From: Bacteroidetes bacterium ADurb.Bin145
GTDB lineage: Bacteria; Bacteroidota; Bacteroidia; Bacteroidales; VadinHA17
Length of the DNA stretch: 63,422 nt
Direction of reading: 5' to 3'
Assembly (NCBI GenBank): GCA_002070505.1
Contig: MWDJ01000016.1
Span: 1-63,422 of the forward strand
This document shows positions 18,880-28,338 of the stretch, one piece after another. Numbering within the stretch: the stretch's first letter is position 1; each line of letters starts with the position of its first letter. A program made the position numbers and the translations under genes. The notes under the pieces were generated by a model that ran no database searches, was not told where the DNA came from, and worked only from the letters and a program-made list of their open reading frames with translations.

Positions 18880-19869
18880 TCAGAAAGGTCTGTAGCCGAT
18901 GATTTCTCTTACTTCCTTAATAGTTTTCGATGCACTTGCTCTCGCTTTTTCAGCCCCACCGGCAACCACCCGGGCAAGATATTTATTATCTGCCATAAGC
19001 TCATTTATCCTCTTCCTTATTGGGTCAGTGACTTTTATAATATCCTCAGCCAGTTGCTTTTTCATATCACCGTAACGGATTTCACATGAAGCGTGTTTTT
19101 CCATAAAATAGCTGTATGTAGAGTGATCAGAAACAATCTTCATTATTGTGAACAGGTTTTTTACAGGTTCTGAGGGTTTCTCTCCCGGAGTCTTTGGTCC
19201 CTCGTCAGTGACTGCTCTCATAACTTTTTTCCTTATATCTTCAGGACTATCAGCAAGAAAAATCCCGTTACCTTCGCTTTTACCCATTTTACCCGTACCA
19301 TCAAGCCCTGGGACCTTTATCAGCTTCTTGCCGAAATTATAGGCATCCGGTTCAGGGAAATAATTCACCCCATACATCGTGTTGAATCTCCTGGCAAAGC
19401 GCCGGGTCATCTCCAGGTGTTGCTCCTGATCCTTACCGACCGGCACTTTATTTGCCTTATGTATTATTATATCAGCAGCCATCAGCACCGGATAAGTAAG
19501 GAGTCCGGCATTTATATTATCAGGCTGGTTCCTGATCTTTTCCTTAAAAGATGCTGTTCTCTGAAGCTCTCCCACGTAAGCATTCATATTCAGCAAAAGA
19601 TATAACTCTATGACTTCAGGCACATCGCTTTGAATGAACACAGTTGCTATCTCAGGATCAATGCCGCAGGCAAGATATTCAGCCAGCACCTTTTTAATAT
19701 TCCCATGGAGGTCATCGGGTTTCGGATGAGTAGTAAGTGCATGATAATCAGCAATAAAGAAATAACATTGATTTTCCTGCTGCATCTTAAGAAAATTCCT
19801 TACCGCACCGAAATAATTTCCGAGATGTAAATTACCTGTTGACCTGATACCACTGACAACTGTCTCCAT
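18880..19869 (-). CDS. trpS: Tryptophanyl-tRNA synthetase
   Basis: Class I aminoacyl-tRNA synthetase charging tRNA-Trp. The HIGH-type motif is HLGN in STGNLHLGNYFGAVRNF, and the KMSKS loop is KMGKSEGN. At 329 aa it is the normal bacterial length. It ends in IKEVREIIGYRPF, common for the family. Divergent from rbfA with both -7 boxes in a 95-nt gap. Complete, no anomalies. Confidence 0.96.
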   Translation of the reverse strand: METVVSGIRSTGNLHLGNYFGAVRNFLKMQQENQCYFFIADYHALTTHPKPDDLHGNIKKVLAEYLACGIDPEIATVFIQSDVPEVIELYLLLNMNAYVGELQRTASFKEKIRNQPDNINAGLLTYPVLMAADIIIHKANKVPVGKDQEQHLEMTRRFARRFNTMYGVNYFPEPDAYNFGKKLIKVPGLDGTGKMGKSEGNGIFLADSPEDIRKKVMRAVTDEGPKTPGEKPSEPVKNLFTIMKIVSDHSTYSYFMEKHASCEIRYGDMKKQLAEDIIKVTDPIRKRINELMADNKYLARVVAGGAEKARASASKTIKEVREIIGYRPF

Positions 19870-19891
19870 TTCCTGTTTAACAAATTTCTTG

Positions 19892-19899
19892 CAAAGCTA
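19892..19899 (-). promoter_or_regulatory. -7 promoter box for trpS
   Basis: The minus strand reads TAGCTTTG, an exact TAnnTTTG match, 22 nt before the trpS start codon. No clear -33 element. Confidence 0.5.
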
Positions 19900-19937
19900 A
19901 TGGTTTTTTGCTAAAATGGCCTGTAGTAAAATATTCG

Positions 19938-19945
19938 TACCTTTG
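19938..19945 (+). promoter_or_regulatory. -7 promoter box for rbfA
   Basis: TACCTTTG, an exact match to the Bacteroidota -7 consensus, 19 nt upstream of the rbfA start. No -33 TTTG at the right distance. Confidence 0.5.
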
Positions 19946-19964
19946 ACAATTAAAATCGAAGGCT

Positions 19965-20303
19965 GTGGAATCAACAAGACAAAAAAAGGTTTCAAGATTA
20001 ATTCAGAAAGAAATTGCCGATATTTTCCTGCGGAAGGGGAGTGAATATGCTCCAGGGAAACTTATTTCAATAACAAAAGTCAGAGTCAGTCCTGATCTGT
20101 CTTTTGCGAGGATCTATTTAAGTATATTCCCATCAACAAATATTAATGATGTTCTGCAGAATGTACAGGATCATTCCACCAGGATCCGGTTTGATCTTGG
20201 ACATAAGGTCAGGACCCAGCTCCGGATCGTTCCCGATATTGCCTTTTTTATTGATGACAGCCTCGATTATATTGAAAAAATAGACAGGTTGCTGAAATCC
20301 TGA
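19965..20303 (+). CDS. rbfA: Ribosome-binding factor A
   Basis: Small KH-fold protein that binds the 30S subunit during late 16S rRNA maturation and cold adaptation. At 112 aa it has the family start (RQKKVSRLIQKEIADIFLR) and the core ITKVRVSPDLSFARIYLSIF, ending FFIDDSLDYIEKIDRLL. The start is GTG at 19965, placed 19 nt downstream of a good -7 box; no ATG fits the family N-terminus. First gene of a plus-strand run that continues with a methyltransferase after 5 nt. Confidence 0.95.
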   Translation: MESTRQKKVSRLIQKEIADIFLRKGSEYAPGKLISITKVRVSPDLSFARIYLSIFPSTNINDVLQNVQDHSTRIRFDLGHKVRTQLRIVPDIAFFIDDSLDYIEKIDRLLKS

Positions 20304-20308
20304 TATTA

Positions 20309-21121
20309 ATGCAATACGAACCTATAAAGAGAACACTTGGAAAGATCTTTTCCGGACCTCTTTTCATGAGGAAATTGTTCTATTTTATTCTTGACATCGT
20401 CCTTCTCAGGACATGGCATGTTAAAAGGGCGTTAAAATCAGTGAGCCGTTACATCCCTTATAATGCACGGATCCTGGATGCAGGATCCGGACTAGGCCAG
20501 TACTCCTGGAGGATGTGCAGAATGAACAGGGAGTGGATCATCACAGGAGTTGATATTGATAAAGAACAGGTAAATGACTGCAATAATTTCTTTATAAAGA
20601 GCGGATTTTCCAAAAGAGTGGATTTCATTGCTGCCGACCTTGTGAAATATTCAGAACCTGATTCCTTCAACCTAATTCTTTCAGTAGATGTAATGGAGCA
20701 TATAAAGGATGATGAAAGGGTCTTCTCAAATTTCTTCAGATCCTTACAGAATAATGGTTTTCTGATAATCTCCACTCCCTCTGACCTTGGCGGATCAGAT
20801 GTGCATTCGGAAGATGAAAAGTCGTTTGTTGCCGAACATGTAAGGAACGGTTACAGTGTTAAGGAAATAACAGAAAAACTAAGCAGCACGGGGTTCAGGA
20901 ATATAGAAACCAGATATACCTATGGAAAACCGGGTAATATTTCCTGGAATCTTACTATGAAATACCCTATAAAGCTCCTCAACATTTCATATCTGTTTTT
21001 CTTTATCCTTCCAGTCTATTATGCAATCTGTTTACCGGTATCATTAATATTTAACATCTTTGACCTGTGTCTGACTCATAAGTCAGGTACCGGATTGTTA
21101 ATCACAGCAAGGAAAATTTAA
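20309..21121 (+). CDS. Class I SAM-dependent methyltransferase
   Basis: 270 aa. The SAM-binding motif I is ILDAGSGLGQYSWRM (about residues 53-67), followed by the acidic GVDIDKEQV and ILSVDVMEHIKDD, the usual Methyltransf_11/23 pattern. The C-terminus has hydrophobic segments (LLNISYLFFFILPVYYAICL and beyond), suggesting membrane association. The substrate cannot be told. The stop overlaps the start of the LolC/E-type permease by 1 nt (TAATG), indicating coupled expression. Confidence 0.85.
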   Translation: MQYEPIKRTLGKIFSGPLFMRKLFYFILDIVLLRTWHVKRALKSVSRYIPYNARILDAGSGLGQYSWRMCRMNREWIITGVDIDKEQVNDCNNFFIKSGFSKRVDFIAADLVKYSEPDSFNLILSVDVMEHIKDDERVFSNFFRSLQNNGFLIISTPSDLGGSDVHSEDEKSFVAEHVRNGYSVKEITEKLSSTGFRNIETRYTYGKPGNISWNLTMKYPIKLLNISYLFFFILPVYYAICLPVSLIFNIFDLCLTHKSGTGLLITARKI

Positions 21122-22353
21122 TGAAGCTTTCCGTATATATTGCTAAAAGGTACCTGTTCGCAAAGAAATCAAGGAATGCGATCAATATTATTTCTGCCGT
21201 ATCGGTTACCGGAGTCGCCGTAGGTACAATGGCTCTGATCATAATATTGTCAGTATTTAACGGACTTGAAGATATGGTCAGGTCTATTTTCAACACTTTC
21301 GATCCTGATCTGAAGATCACTCCTTCCTTAGGTAAGACATTCATTCCTGACAGCTCAAAACTGGAGATGCTGGCAAATGTAAACGGAGTTGCCTGTTATT
21401 CACTTACAATTGAAGAAAATGCCTTGTTGAGGTACGACGACAGGCAGACCGTTGCAACAATAAAGGGAGTTGATGACACATATGTAAGAGTAACCGGAAT
21501 TGACAGCTCAATGTGGGATGGCGAGTTTATCCTCAAATCCGACAGACAAAGGGACTATGCCATCCCGGGTATCGGAATCGCCAATTACCTGGGAATTGGG
21601 ATAACCTTTGTAACTCCCCTTAATATTTACGTGCCAAAACTTTCAGCCAGCAGCACCGTGAACCCTGAGGATGCATTTAACAGGAAATTTATTTACCCTT
21701 CAGGCATATTCCAGGTCGAACAATCTTATGACTCCAAATATGTTTATGTTCCTATTGACTTTGCGAGAGAACTAATTGGAAATGATAATGGCGTAAGCTC
21801 AATTGAGATCAAATTCACGGATACTGCTGATGAAAAAAGGGTTAAGAAGGAAGTGTCAGATATCTTCGGTGATGATTTCGTCGTTCAGAACAGGTTTGAA
21901 CAGCAGGAGATATTTTACAGGGTAATGAAATCCGAAAGGTTTGCAATATTTCTGATACTAACACTTATTCTTATTATTGCTTCGTTTAATATTATAGGGT
22001 CGCTGACAATGCTGATCATCGAGAAGGAGAGAGATATTGAAATACTTAAAAGTCTGGGGGCAGACAGAGATCTTATACGCCGGATTTTCATTTTTGAAGG
22101 ATGGATGATCTCAATTATGGGGGCGGTTATAGGGTTGATACTGGGGTTCATTATATGCTGGTTACAGCAAACATACGGGCTTGTAAGACTGCAGAGCGAT
22201 TCATTACTGCTTACTTCTTATCCAATTTCCATGGAGTTTAAGGATTTCATAATCGTACCCCTTACGGTTCTCACGATCGGTTACTGGGCCGCCTGGTATC
22301 CGGTAAGGTATCTTACCAAAAAATACCTTGATAAAAATGATAAAAAGGTTTGA
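21121..22353 (+). CDS. LolC/LolE-type (FtsX-like) ABC permease
   Basis: 410 aa with the FtsX/MacB permease layout: an N-terminal helix (AINIISAVSVTGVAVGTMAL), a large periplasmic domain (about residues 45-265), then three C-terminal helices. The start MKLSVYIAKRYLFAKKSRNAINI is characteristic of the LolC/LolE group, which extracts lipoproteins from the inner membrane for transfer to the outer membrane. The LolD-type ATPase is not adjacent. A DUF4296 lipoprotein gene overlaps its 3' end by 26 nt. Lipoprotein release is the likely but unproven role. Confidence 0.88.
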   Translation: MKLSVYIAKRYLFAKKSRNAINIISAVSVTGVAVGTMALIIILSVFNGLEDMVRSIFNTFDPDLKITPSLGKTFIPDSSKLEMLANVNGVACYSLTIEENALLRYDDRQTVATIKGVDDTYVRVTGIDSSMWDGEFILKSDRQRDYAIPGIGIANYLGIGITFVTPLNIYVPKLSASSTVNPEDAFNRKFIYPSGIFQVEQSYDSKYVYVPIDFARELIGNDNGVSSIEIKFTDTADEKRVKKEVSDIFGDDFVVQNRFEQQEIFYRVMKSERFAIFLILTLILIIASFNIIGSLTMLIIEKERDIEILKSLGADRDLIRRIFIFEGWMISIMGAVIGLILGFIICWLQQTYGLVRLQSDSLLLTSYPISMEFKDFIIVPLTVLTIGYWAAWYPVRYLTKKYLDKNDKKV

Positions 22354-23116
22354 AAACAGAGCATTATCAAATGAATTACTGATTGTAGCAATACTTCTGT
22401 TGCTTCTGCCGGTCATCAGTTGTACAAAATCAGAAAAGAAAGGATTAATACCTGAGGATGCATTCAGTGATATCCTGTACGAAATTCATCTGGGGAACGG
22501 CCTTCTGATAGCTCCTGAAGTCAGGAGTATATTCTCAGAACGTGACACTTTGCAGGTCTATCTCGATATTATTGAAAGCCACGGATACTCTCAAGAGCAA
22601 ATGGAAAAAACATTACGATATTATTTTTTAAAACAGCCAAAAAAGCTGATGAAAATATATGACAGGAATATCGGAAAACTTTCTGAAATGGAATCGCTGC
22701 TCCTGAAAGCTCAGCAACCTGATCATGAGTTCACAAACCTCTGGCAGGGAAAAACGGATTTTCATTTTCCCGATACGACAAAAAACAGGTATTTACATTT
22801 TACACATATTTTACAAACTCCCGGCTCGTACTTCTTAAAGTTCTCTGCCACTGTTTTCCCCGATGACCCGTCATTCAATCCGCATTTTACGGCTTTTACC
22901 TGCCATGCTGACAGCATTGGTACAGGCAGAAGGAATTACATTCCCGGATTAAAATACTTCAAGGATGGTAATCCACATACCTATTCAGTGACAATAAAAG
23001 TCAACGAGATATATCCGGTCGCTCTGTCAGTATTTTTCTTTGAACATGATAATTCCCCCGATCCGGGTCAGCCCCATGCAAAGATCAGCGATATTTTACT
23101 TCATAACATTCTCTGA
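22328..23116 (+). CDS. DUF4296 lipoprotein
   Basis: 262 aa. A lipoprotein signal (ILLLLLPVISC) is followed by the DUF4296 region: LIPEDAFSDILYEIHLGNG, then YLDIIESHGYSQEQMEKTLRYY and RNIGKLSEMESLL. The C-terminal half is a separate, beta-rich stretch of unknown type. DUF4296 proteins are Bacteroidota outer-membrane lipoproteins without a known role. It overlaps the preceding permease gene by 26 nt, so translation may be coupled; an ATG 9 nt downstream (MIKRF) is an alternative start. Confidence 0.82.
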   Translation: MIKMIKRFENRALSNELLIVAILLLLLPVISCTKSEKKGLIPEDAFSDILYEIHLGNGLLIAPEVRSIFSERDTLQVYLDIIESHGYSQEQMEKTLRYYFLKQPKKLMKIYDRNIGKLSEMESLLLKAQQPDHEFTNLWQGKTDFHFPDTTKNRYLHFTHILQTPGSYFLKFSATVFPDDPSFNPHFTAFTCHADSIGTGRRNYIPGLKYFKDGNPHTYSVTIKVNEIYPVALSVFFFEHDNSPDPGQPHAKISDILLHNIL

Positions 23117-23122
23117 TACTAT

Positions 23123-24298
23123 ATGAGGTCCTTTTCAGCCCATTATATTCTGACAAATTCCGGTCCGCTGCTTAAAAGATCCGTGATCAGAACAGATGAT
23201 GACGGAACAATAATAAGCATTGAGGATACCAAAGGTTGCCTTAAAGAGGATCCAATGGTTGAATTCTATAATGGTATAATCATCCCTGGATTTGTTAACT
23301 GTCACTGTCATCTTGAATTGTCTCATCTTAAGGGAAAAATCCCTGCGGGGACAGGACTTGCTGATTTTATAACAAAGATAAGGACGCTGAGGGAGACCGA
23401 TGAGGAAACAATCATCTCATCAGCCGCTTCAGCAGATAAGGATCTATTCAATGAAGGAATTAACCTCTGTGCCGATATATGCAATACTCCCGCAACTTTC
23501 GGGATTAAAAAATCAAGCAGGATCAAATACCTGAATCTACTCGAAGTATTTGGTATCGACCCTCTGAAAGCAGATCACAGGATGCAGGAAATAATCAGAT
23601 TATCAGTCGATGCCGCAAATTCCGGATTGGAATGGTCGATAATCCCGCATGCAGTCTATTCAATATCCCTGCCTCTTTTCCGCCTTATAAAGAAGATCAC
23701 CCGGAAAAACAGGGTGACATCCATTCACTTCCTGGAGACTGATTCCGAGGTCTCCTTTCTGGAAGGACTTTCCGGCCGTATCAGCGACTCATATCTGACT
23801 ACAGGGCATATGCCTCGTGTACTGAAAACAGTAAAAGATCATGTAACTGCAATACTCAAGGAGATAACTCCCTCCGGCAACCTTATTCTTGTTCACAACA
23901 CTTTTGCAGACAATAGCACTGTAAGGGCTTTGAAAAAGAGGAAGAACCTTTTCTGGTGCCTCTGCCCCGGATCGAATATTTACATTGAAAATAAACTGCC
24001 ACCCATCAATCTTCTGAGATATGAGAACTGCGATATTGTGATCGGCAGCGACAGTCTTGCTTCAAACACTACCTTAAGCATCCTCTCAGAGCTTAAGATC
24101 CTTCAGGATAATTTCCCGCAGCTGGGTCTGGAGGAACTTGTCAGGTGGGCAACAATTAATGGTGCCAGAGCTCTCGGGGAAGATCAGCACTTTGGTAAAA
24201 TTGAACGGGGAATGAAACCCGGCTTACTTCTGCTCCAGGATATTGATCTCGTTAACCTGAAACTTCTTCCCACGTCAACTGTTACCAGATTGCTTTAA
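23123..24298 (+). CDS. Metal-dependent amidohydrolase (ATZ/TRZ type)
   Basis: 391 aa amidohydrolase-superfamily protein with the usual metal and catalytic positions: HxH in FVNCHCHLELSH, His in IIPHAVYSIS, HxxE in IHFLETDSE, a His in LVHNTF and Asp in IGSDSLASN. CPGSNIYIENKLPPI is typical of deaminases acting on purine or aminofutalosine-type substrates. A part in menaquinone (futalosine) synthesis is possible, but the substrate cannot be read from the sequence. It lies in a tight run with the DUF4296 lipoprotein gene upstream and a radical SAM gene downstream. Confidence 0.85.
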   Translation: MRSFSAHYILTNSGPLLKRSVIRTDDDGTIISIEDTKGCLKEDPMVEFYNGIIIPGFVNCHCHLELSHLKGKIPAGTGLADFITKIRTLRETDEETIISSAASADKDLFNEGINLCADICNTPATFGIKKSSRIKYLNLLEVFGIDPLKADHRMQEIIRLSVDAANSGLEWSIIPHAVYSISLPLFRLIKKITRKNRVTSIHFLETDSEVSFLEGLSGRISDSYLTTGHMPRVLKTVKDHVTAILKEITPSGNLILVHNTFADNSTVRALKKRKNLFWCLCPGSNIYIENKLPPINLLRYENCDIVIGSDSLASNTTLSILSELKILQDNFPQLGLEELVRWATINGARALGEDQHFGKIERGMKPGLLLLQDIDLVNLKLLPTSTVTRLL

Positions 24299-24333
24299 AT
24301 ATTATGCTATTTTTGAATCCGATTTAATCTGGT

Positions 24334-25116
24334 ATGCCAACATTTCTTTTTGATAAAATAGTATTTGGCCCCGTAAAAAGCAGGAGACTCGGTATTTCAT
24401 TGGGAATCAACCTTTTGCCTTCAACACGCAAGATATGTAACTTTAATTGTATCTATTGTGAGTGCGGCTGGACGATGAGTTCAGCTATACAGAACGAATC
24501 TTTGCCATCACGCATAGAAGTTTATGAAGCTCTTGAAAAACGGCTTTCAGGAATGAAACAAAAAAAGCAGGCAATAGATGTTATAACATATGCAGGCAAT
24601 GGCGAACCCACGTTGCATCCTGAATTTCCGGGGATCATCGATGACAGCATTAAACTACGCGACAAATACTTTCCGGAAGCAAAAATTGCAGTCCTGTCAA
24701 ACTCTTCCTCTATCGGGAACCCTGCGATAAGGGAAGCTTTATTAAAAGTTGATTCAAATATTTTAAAGCTCGATTCAGCATTTGAACTTACTGTCAGGAT
24801 CCATAACCAGCCACGCGTCAACCTTAAGATCGGAGAGCTTATAGAAAACTTAAAACAATTCAAAGGAAGACTTATTATTCAGACACTTTTTGTAAGAGGA
24901 AAATTTAAAGACAGGATAATCGACAATACCACGCCTGAAGAAATAGAGGCCTGGCTGGAAGCCCTGAAAAGAATAAGGCCCTCTGAAGTGATGATTTATA
25001 CGATTTCAAGGGATACACCTGTTGAGGGGCAACTTGAAAAAGTGCCGCTCCGCGAATTGAGGAAAATTGCAACGCGGGTCAAAGAACTCGGTATCGAAAC
25101 ACAGGTGTCGGGCTGA
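24334..25116 (+). CDS. Radical SAM protein
   Basis: 260 aa. The [4Fe-4S] motif CxxxCxxC is present as CNFNCIYC (Cys35, Cys39, Cys42), followed by ITYAGNGEPTLHPEF, the GGEP-type SAM-binding region, and VLSNSSSI. It resembles the short radical SAM proteins related to the Fe-S oxidoreductase/wybutosine-type group (COG0731-like); the reaction is unknown. The start PTFLFDKIVFGPVKSRRLG is typical of that group. It lies 35 nt after the amidohydrolase gene and 2 nt before the glycosyltransferase gene. Confidence 0.87.
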   Translation: MPTFLFDKIVFGPVKSRRLGISLGINLLPSTRKICNFNCIYCECGWTMSSAIQNESLPSRIEVYEALEKRLSGMKQKKQAIDVITYAGNGEPTLHPEFPGIIDDSIKLRDKYFPEAKIAVLSNSSSIGNPAIREALLKVDSNILKLDSAFELTVRIHNQPRVNLKIGELIENLKQFKGRLIIQTLFVRGKFKDRIIDNTTPEEIEAWLEALKRIRPSEVMIYTISRDTPVEGQLEKVPLRELRKIATRVKELGIETQVSG

Positions 25117-25118
25117 CA

Positions 25119-26216
25119 GTGAACAAAAAACTCAATATCCTTATCTGCCCCCTCGGCTGGGGACTGGGGCATACCGGACGGATGATCCCGGTAGCCTTAC
25201 GATTGAGAGAAATGGGGCATCGCATTTACTTTGGAGCTGAAGAGAGACATCTTGCATTCCTTGAAAGTGAATTGCCAGGGTCCATCCTTATAAAGTTTTC
25301 CGGATTTAAACCCGGATATTCACGATTCCTGCCTGCTTACCTTGTACTTCTTCTTAAGACCCCTCTTCTCATCTATCATACTATCAACGAACACTTTAAG
25401 GTGAAAAGGATAATCAGGGATCATTCAATCGATATACTTATAAGCGATAACAGATTCGGACTATGGAACAAAAACATCAAAACAGTTTATGTCACACACA
25501 TGCCTGTGATACCTTTTCCGAAAGCATTCAGGTTCCTCGAATACATTGGCATAAAGCTCCATAGAGCAATTATCAGAAGATATTCCTTGTGCTTTATCCC
25601 TGACTTGCCGGGTGCAGTGAATTTCACAGGCAGACTTACTCACTCAACTGCATTACCGGATAATACCCGTTTCATCGGAATCCTTTCCAGATTCAGCGGT
25701 TCAGAATCTAAGGGAAAAGCGGATAATTTCAATTTCCCGTACAACTGTGTCATAATATCCGGGCCGTCTCCCCAGAGAGAAATTCTCAGTAAGAAGCTTG
25801 CCCTGGTGCTGAAGGACAGGCAACCTGTAACAATTTTTCTTGGCGGAAAGCCTGAGCTATCTGCTGAATTGGTGAGATCTGATAATATTATGTATTATAA
25901 TCATCTCCCGACCAACGGAATGAAAACAGTGATCGGTCAAAGTGAAGATATAATTGCCAGGGCCGGATACAGTACAATCATGGACCTTATCTGTCTGAAA
26001 AAAAGCGCTTTGCTCATACCAACTCCCGGGCAGACTGAGCAGGAATATCTGTCGGAGTATCTTTCCGGCAAGGGCTGGTTTTCTTATATATCACAGAAAG
26101 AGATCACCAATGAATTAAAATTCAGCGGTTCCCGGCCAACTAACCGGAGTGACGATATTTTAGTGCAAAGCCGGTTGCTTTTTGAAAGAGCCCTGAATGA
26201 ATTGCTAGAGGATTAA
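25119..26216 (+). CDS. MurG/UGT-like glycosyltransferase (GT-B fold)
   Basis: 365 aa. N-terminal GPLGWGLGHTGRMIPVALRL-type pattern (here PLGWGLGHTGRMIPVALRLR) and C-terminal ARAGYSTIMDLICLKKSALL followed by IPTPGQTEQEYLSEYL are features of GT28/UGT glycosyltransferases, the second being the nucleotide-sugar binding region. Donor and acceptor are unknown. Translation starts at GTG 25119, just after the preceding stop; no better ATG exists. The 3' end overlaps the convergent PAP2-like gene by 12 nt. Confidence 0.85.
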   Translation: MNKKLNILICPLGWGLGHTGRMIPVALRLREMGHRIYFGAEERHLAFLESELPGSILIKFSGFKPGYSRFLPAYLVLLLKTPLLIYHTINEHFKVKRIIRDHSIDILISDNRFGLWNKNIKTVYVTHMPVIPFPKAFRFLEYIGIKLHRAIIRRYSLCFIPDLPGAVNFTGRLTHSTALPDNTRFIGILSRFSGSESKGKADNFNFPYNCVIISGPSPQREILSKKLALVLKDRQPVTIFLGGKPELSAELVRSDNIMYYNHLPTNGMKTVIGQSEDIIARAGYSTIMDLICLKKSALLIPTPGQTEQEYLSEYLSGKGWFSYISQKEITNELKFSGSRPTNRSDDILVQSRLLFERALNELLED

Positions 26217-26837
26217 AAGAGTAAGGCCCGATCCTGCCATTCCAATGAATAAGCCGGTCCACACTTCCGCCGGCTTGTGTGAATTAAGATAAAGTCTTGC
26301 TGACATAATAATTCCAGTAATAAGTATAGCCATGACAAGAAGGCCTCTAAGATCGGCCTGCATCATTATTGAAAGAATTGCTATGAGAGCCGTGACAGCT
26401 CCTGCCGCCGTTGAATGGATCGACACCTTCCACCAGAAATTAAGTATTGTCACAGCAATAACAAGAAAAGCTGAAACAAGAATGTAAGATTTAATAAAAC
26501 CCGGAATCTTAAACCTGTAAATTACATATGCAGTAACGGAATATAGAACTGAAGTCACGATGAGGGGGAGAATTCTCTCTTTTCTCTCCCCAATGGCCCA
26601 TGAAGTGATGATGTTCCTGTAGCGAAAGTATGGCATTAGTGACAGCGGCACGAATACGTTGTTGATCAGGATTATCAGAAAAAGGATCTTTTTTACTGCT
26701 GAAGGAAGATACGCGAGGATAGTCGGAGCATAGAAGATAACAAGCAGACCGTAAAGAGGCATCAGCAGGGGATGGAAAAGCAATGATACAACTTTAGCCA
26801 ATAAGGTAAGATATTGACTGACTCTTTCAGATTTCAT
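26205..26837 (-). CDS. PAP2-like membrane protein
   Basis: 210 aa with six or so hydrophobic segments. Toward the end are SIHSTAAGA and SARLYLNSHKPAEVWTG, which line up with motifs 2 and 3 of PAP2-type lipid phosphatases (SGH and SRxxxxxHxxxD). The final Asp position appears to be Glu, and motif 1 (KxxxxxxRP) is only weakly matched at about ERKERILPL. Activity is therefore uncertain; a lipid phosphate phosphatase or a relative that lost activity are both possible. Its ATG overlaps the rpoN stop (TGATG), so the two are probably one transcript. Confidence 0.72.
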   Translation of the reverse strand: MKSERVSQYLTLLAKVVSLLFHPLLMPLYGLLVIFYAPTILAYLPSAVKKILFLIILINNVFVPLSLMPYFRYRNIITSWAIGERKERILPLIVTSVLYSVTAYVIYRFKIPGFIKSYILVSAFLVIAVTILNFWWKVSIHSTAAGAVTALIAILSIMMQADLRGLLVMAILITGIIMSARLYLNSHKPAEVWTGLFIGMAGSGLTLLIL

Positions 26838-28306
26838 CAGATCTCCTTTCTTAATCGTGCTACCGGTATGTTAAGCTGTTCACGGTATTTAGCAACTGTG
26901 CGACGTGCGATCTGATATCCTTTTTCCTGCAATATCTCAGTAAGTCTTTCGTCGGTCAATGGCCTTCTTTTTTCTTCGTTATCTATACAATCCTGGAGTA
27001 TCCTTTTTATCTCTCTTGTTGAGACTTCTTCGCCGGTATCGGTCTGAAGGCCCTCTGAAAAGAAGAACTTAAGGGGCAGTATGCCAAAATGAGTTTGAAT
27101 ATATTTGCTGTTGGCTACCCTGGATACTGTTGAAATATCAAGTCCGGTCATTTCTGCCACATCCTTCAGGATCATTGGTCTTAATTTTGTTTCATCACCA
27201 TCGATGAAATACTCCTTCTGGTATTCAAGAATTGCATTCATTGTAAGGAGAAGGGTGTTCTGTCTTTGTTTTATTGCATCGATGAACCATTTTGCAGATT
27301 CGATCTTTTGCTTTACAAAGAGGATAGTGTCCTTCATCTCCTTTTTTGTGTTTTTATCCTTGCTGTAGGCCTGAAGCATTTTGCTGTAAGCAGAACTAAG
27401 CCTCAGTTCCGGAAGATTCCGTGAGTTAAGGTGAAGATCGAAGCCTTCTTCTGAATGTTCGAGGATAAAATCAGGGATTATCGGCTGAGACACTTTACTG
27501 AAAGGATCGCTGTAAATGCCGCCGGGTTTGGGGTTGAGTTTTAAAATCTCATCAACAGCCGCTTTGAGATCCTCCTGACTTAAACCCATCTTCGCAATTA
27601 TCTTATCATAATGCCTTTTGGAGAACTCGTCAAAATGCTGATCTAAAACGGAATATGCGAGATTTATTGATTTCTGCGATCTGTCCTTCTTTTCAAGCTG
27701 AAGCAAAAGAGATTCTTTAAGACTCCTTGCTCCTACACCTGCTGGCTCAAGATCCTGGATTATTTTAAGGACCTCTTCCAGTTCCTCTTCAGTTGCAGTT
27801 ACATTCTGGAGAAAGGCCAGGTCATCAATTATGCTTGAGAGCTCTCTTCTCAGGTAACCATCTTCATCGATATTTCCGATGATATATTCACCAAGGATCT
27901 TTTGCTTGTCAGTAAGATCTCTCAGCCCGAACTGTGATTCAAGGTTTTCGTGAAAAGATGAACCCGCTGAAAAAGGTATTTCGGCCCGTTTCTCATCGTC
28001 ACGGCTGTAATTATTTGCCTGAAGTCTGTAATCAGGAATTTCATCTTCCTCTATATAGTCATCGAGAGTGAATTCCTCCTGGTCCTTATCATTATCTTCT
28101 TCTTCAAATTCTTCATTAATAGAGTTTTCATCAGGGATTTCTTCCTCTTCGTTCCCTTCTTCAAGAGCGGGATTTTCTTCAAGTTCTTTTTTGATCCTCT
28201 GCTCGATTTGCAAAGTGGGGACTTCAAGCAGCTTGATCATCTGTATCTGCTGGGGGGAGAGCTTCTGTAAAAGCTTCTGCTGCAGTTTTTGTTTTAACAT
28301 TTCCAC
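26837..28306 (-). CDS. rpoN: RNA polymerase sigma-54 factor
   Basis: 489 aa. Region I begins LQQKLLQKLSPQQIQMIKLLEVPTLQI (key residues QQIQMIKLLE). An acidic region II follows (about residues 48-90), then the core-binding domain, and the C-terminal RpoN box ARRTVAKYRE is exact. Sigma-54 needs AAA+ activators and recognises -24/-12 promoters. The acidic region is long and Asp/Glu-rich, as in other Bacteroidota. It lies 32 nt downstream of asnS and upstream of the PAP2-like gene. Confidence 0.97.
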   Translation of the reverse strand: MEMLKQKLQQKLLQKLSPQQIQMIKLLEVPTLQIEQRIKKELEENPALEEGNEEEEIPDENSINEEFEEEDNDKDQEEFTLDDYIEEDEIPDYRLQANNYSRDDEKRAEIPFSAGSSFHENLESQFGLRDLTDKQKILGEYIIGNIDEDGYLRRELSSIIDDLAFLQNVTATEEELEEVLKIIQDLEPAGVGARSLKESLLLQLEKKDRSQKSINLAYSVLDQHFDEFSKRHYDKIIAKMGLSQEDLKAAVDEILKLNPKPGGIYSDPFSKVSQPIIPDFILEHSEEGFDLHLNSRNLPELRLSSAYSKMLQAYSKDKNTKKEMKDTILFVKQKIESAKWFIDAIKQRQNTLLLTMNAILEYQKEYFIDGDETKLRPMILKDVAEMTGLDISTVSRVANSKYIQTHFGILPLKFFFSEGLQTDTGEEVSTREIKRILQDCIDNEEKRRPLTDERLTEILQEKGYQIARRTVAKYREQLNIPVARLRKEI

Positions 28307-28338
28307 TTTGCGGTGATCTTATTCATTAAACAGATGCC

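Noticed and set aside
24334-25116. Radical SAM gene as a maturase of the RiPP-like cluster
   Set aside because: It is 23 kb away, lacks a SPASM domain and sits in an unrelated operon.
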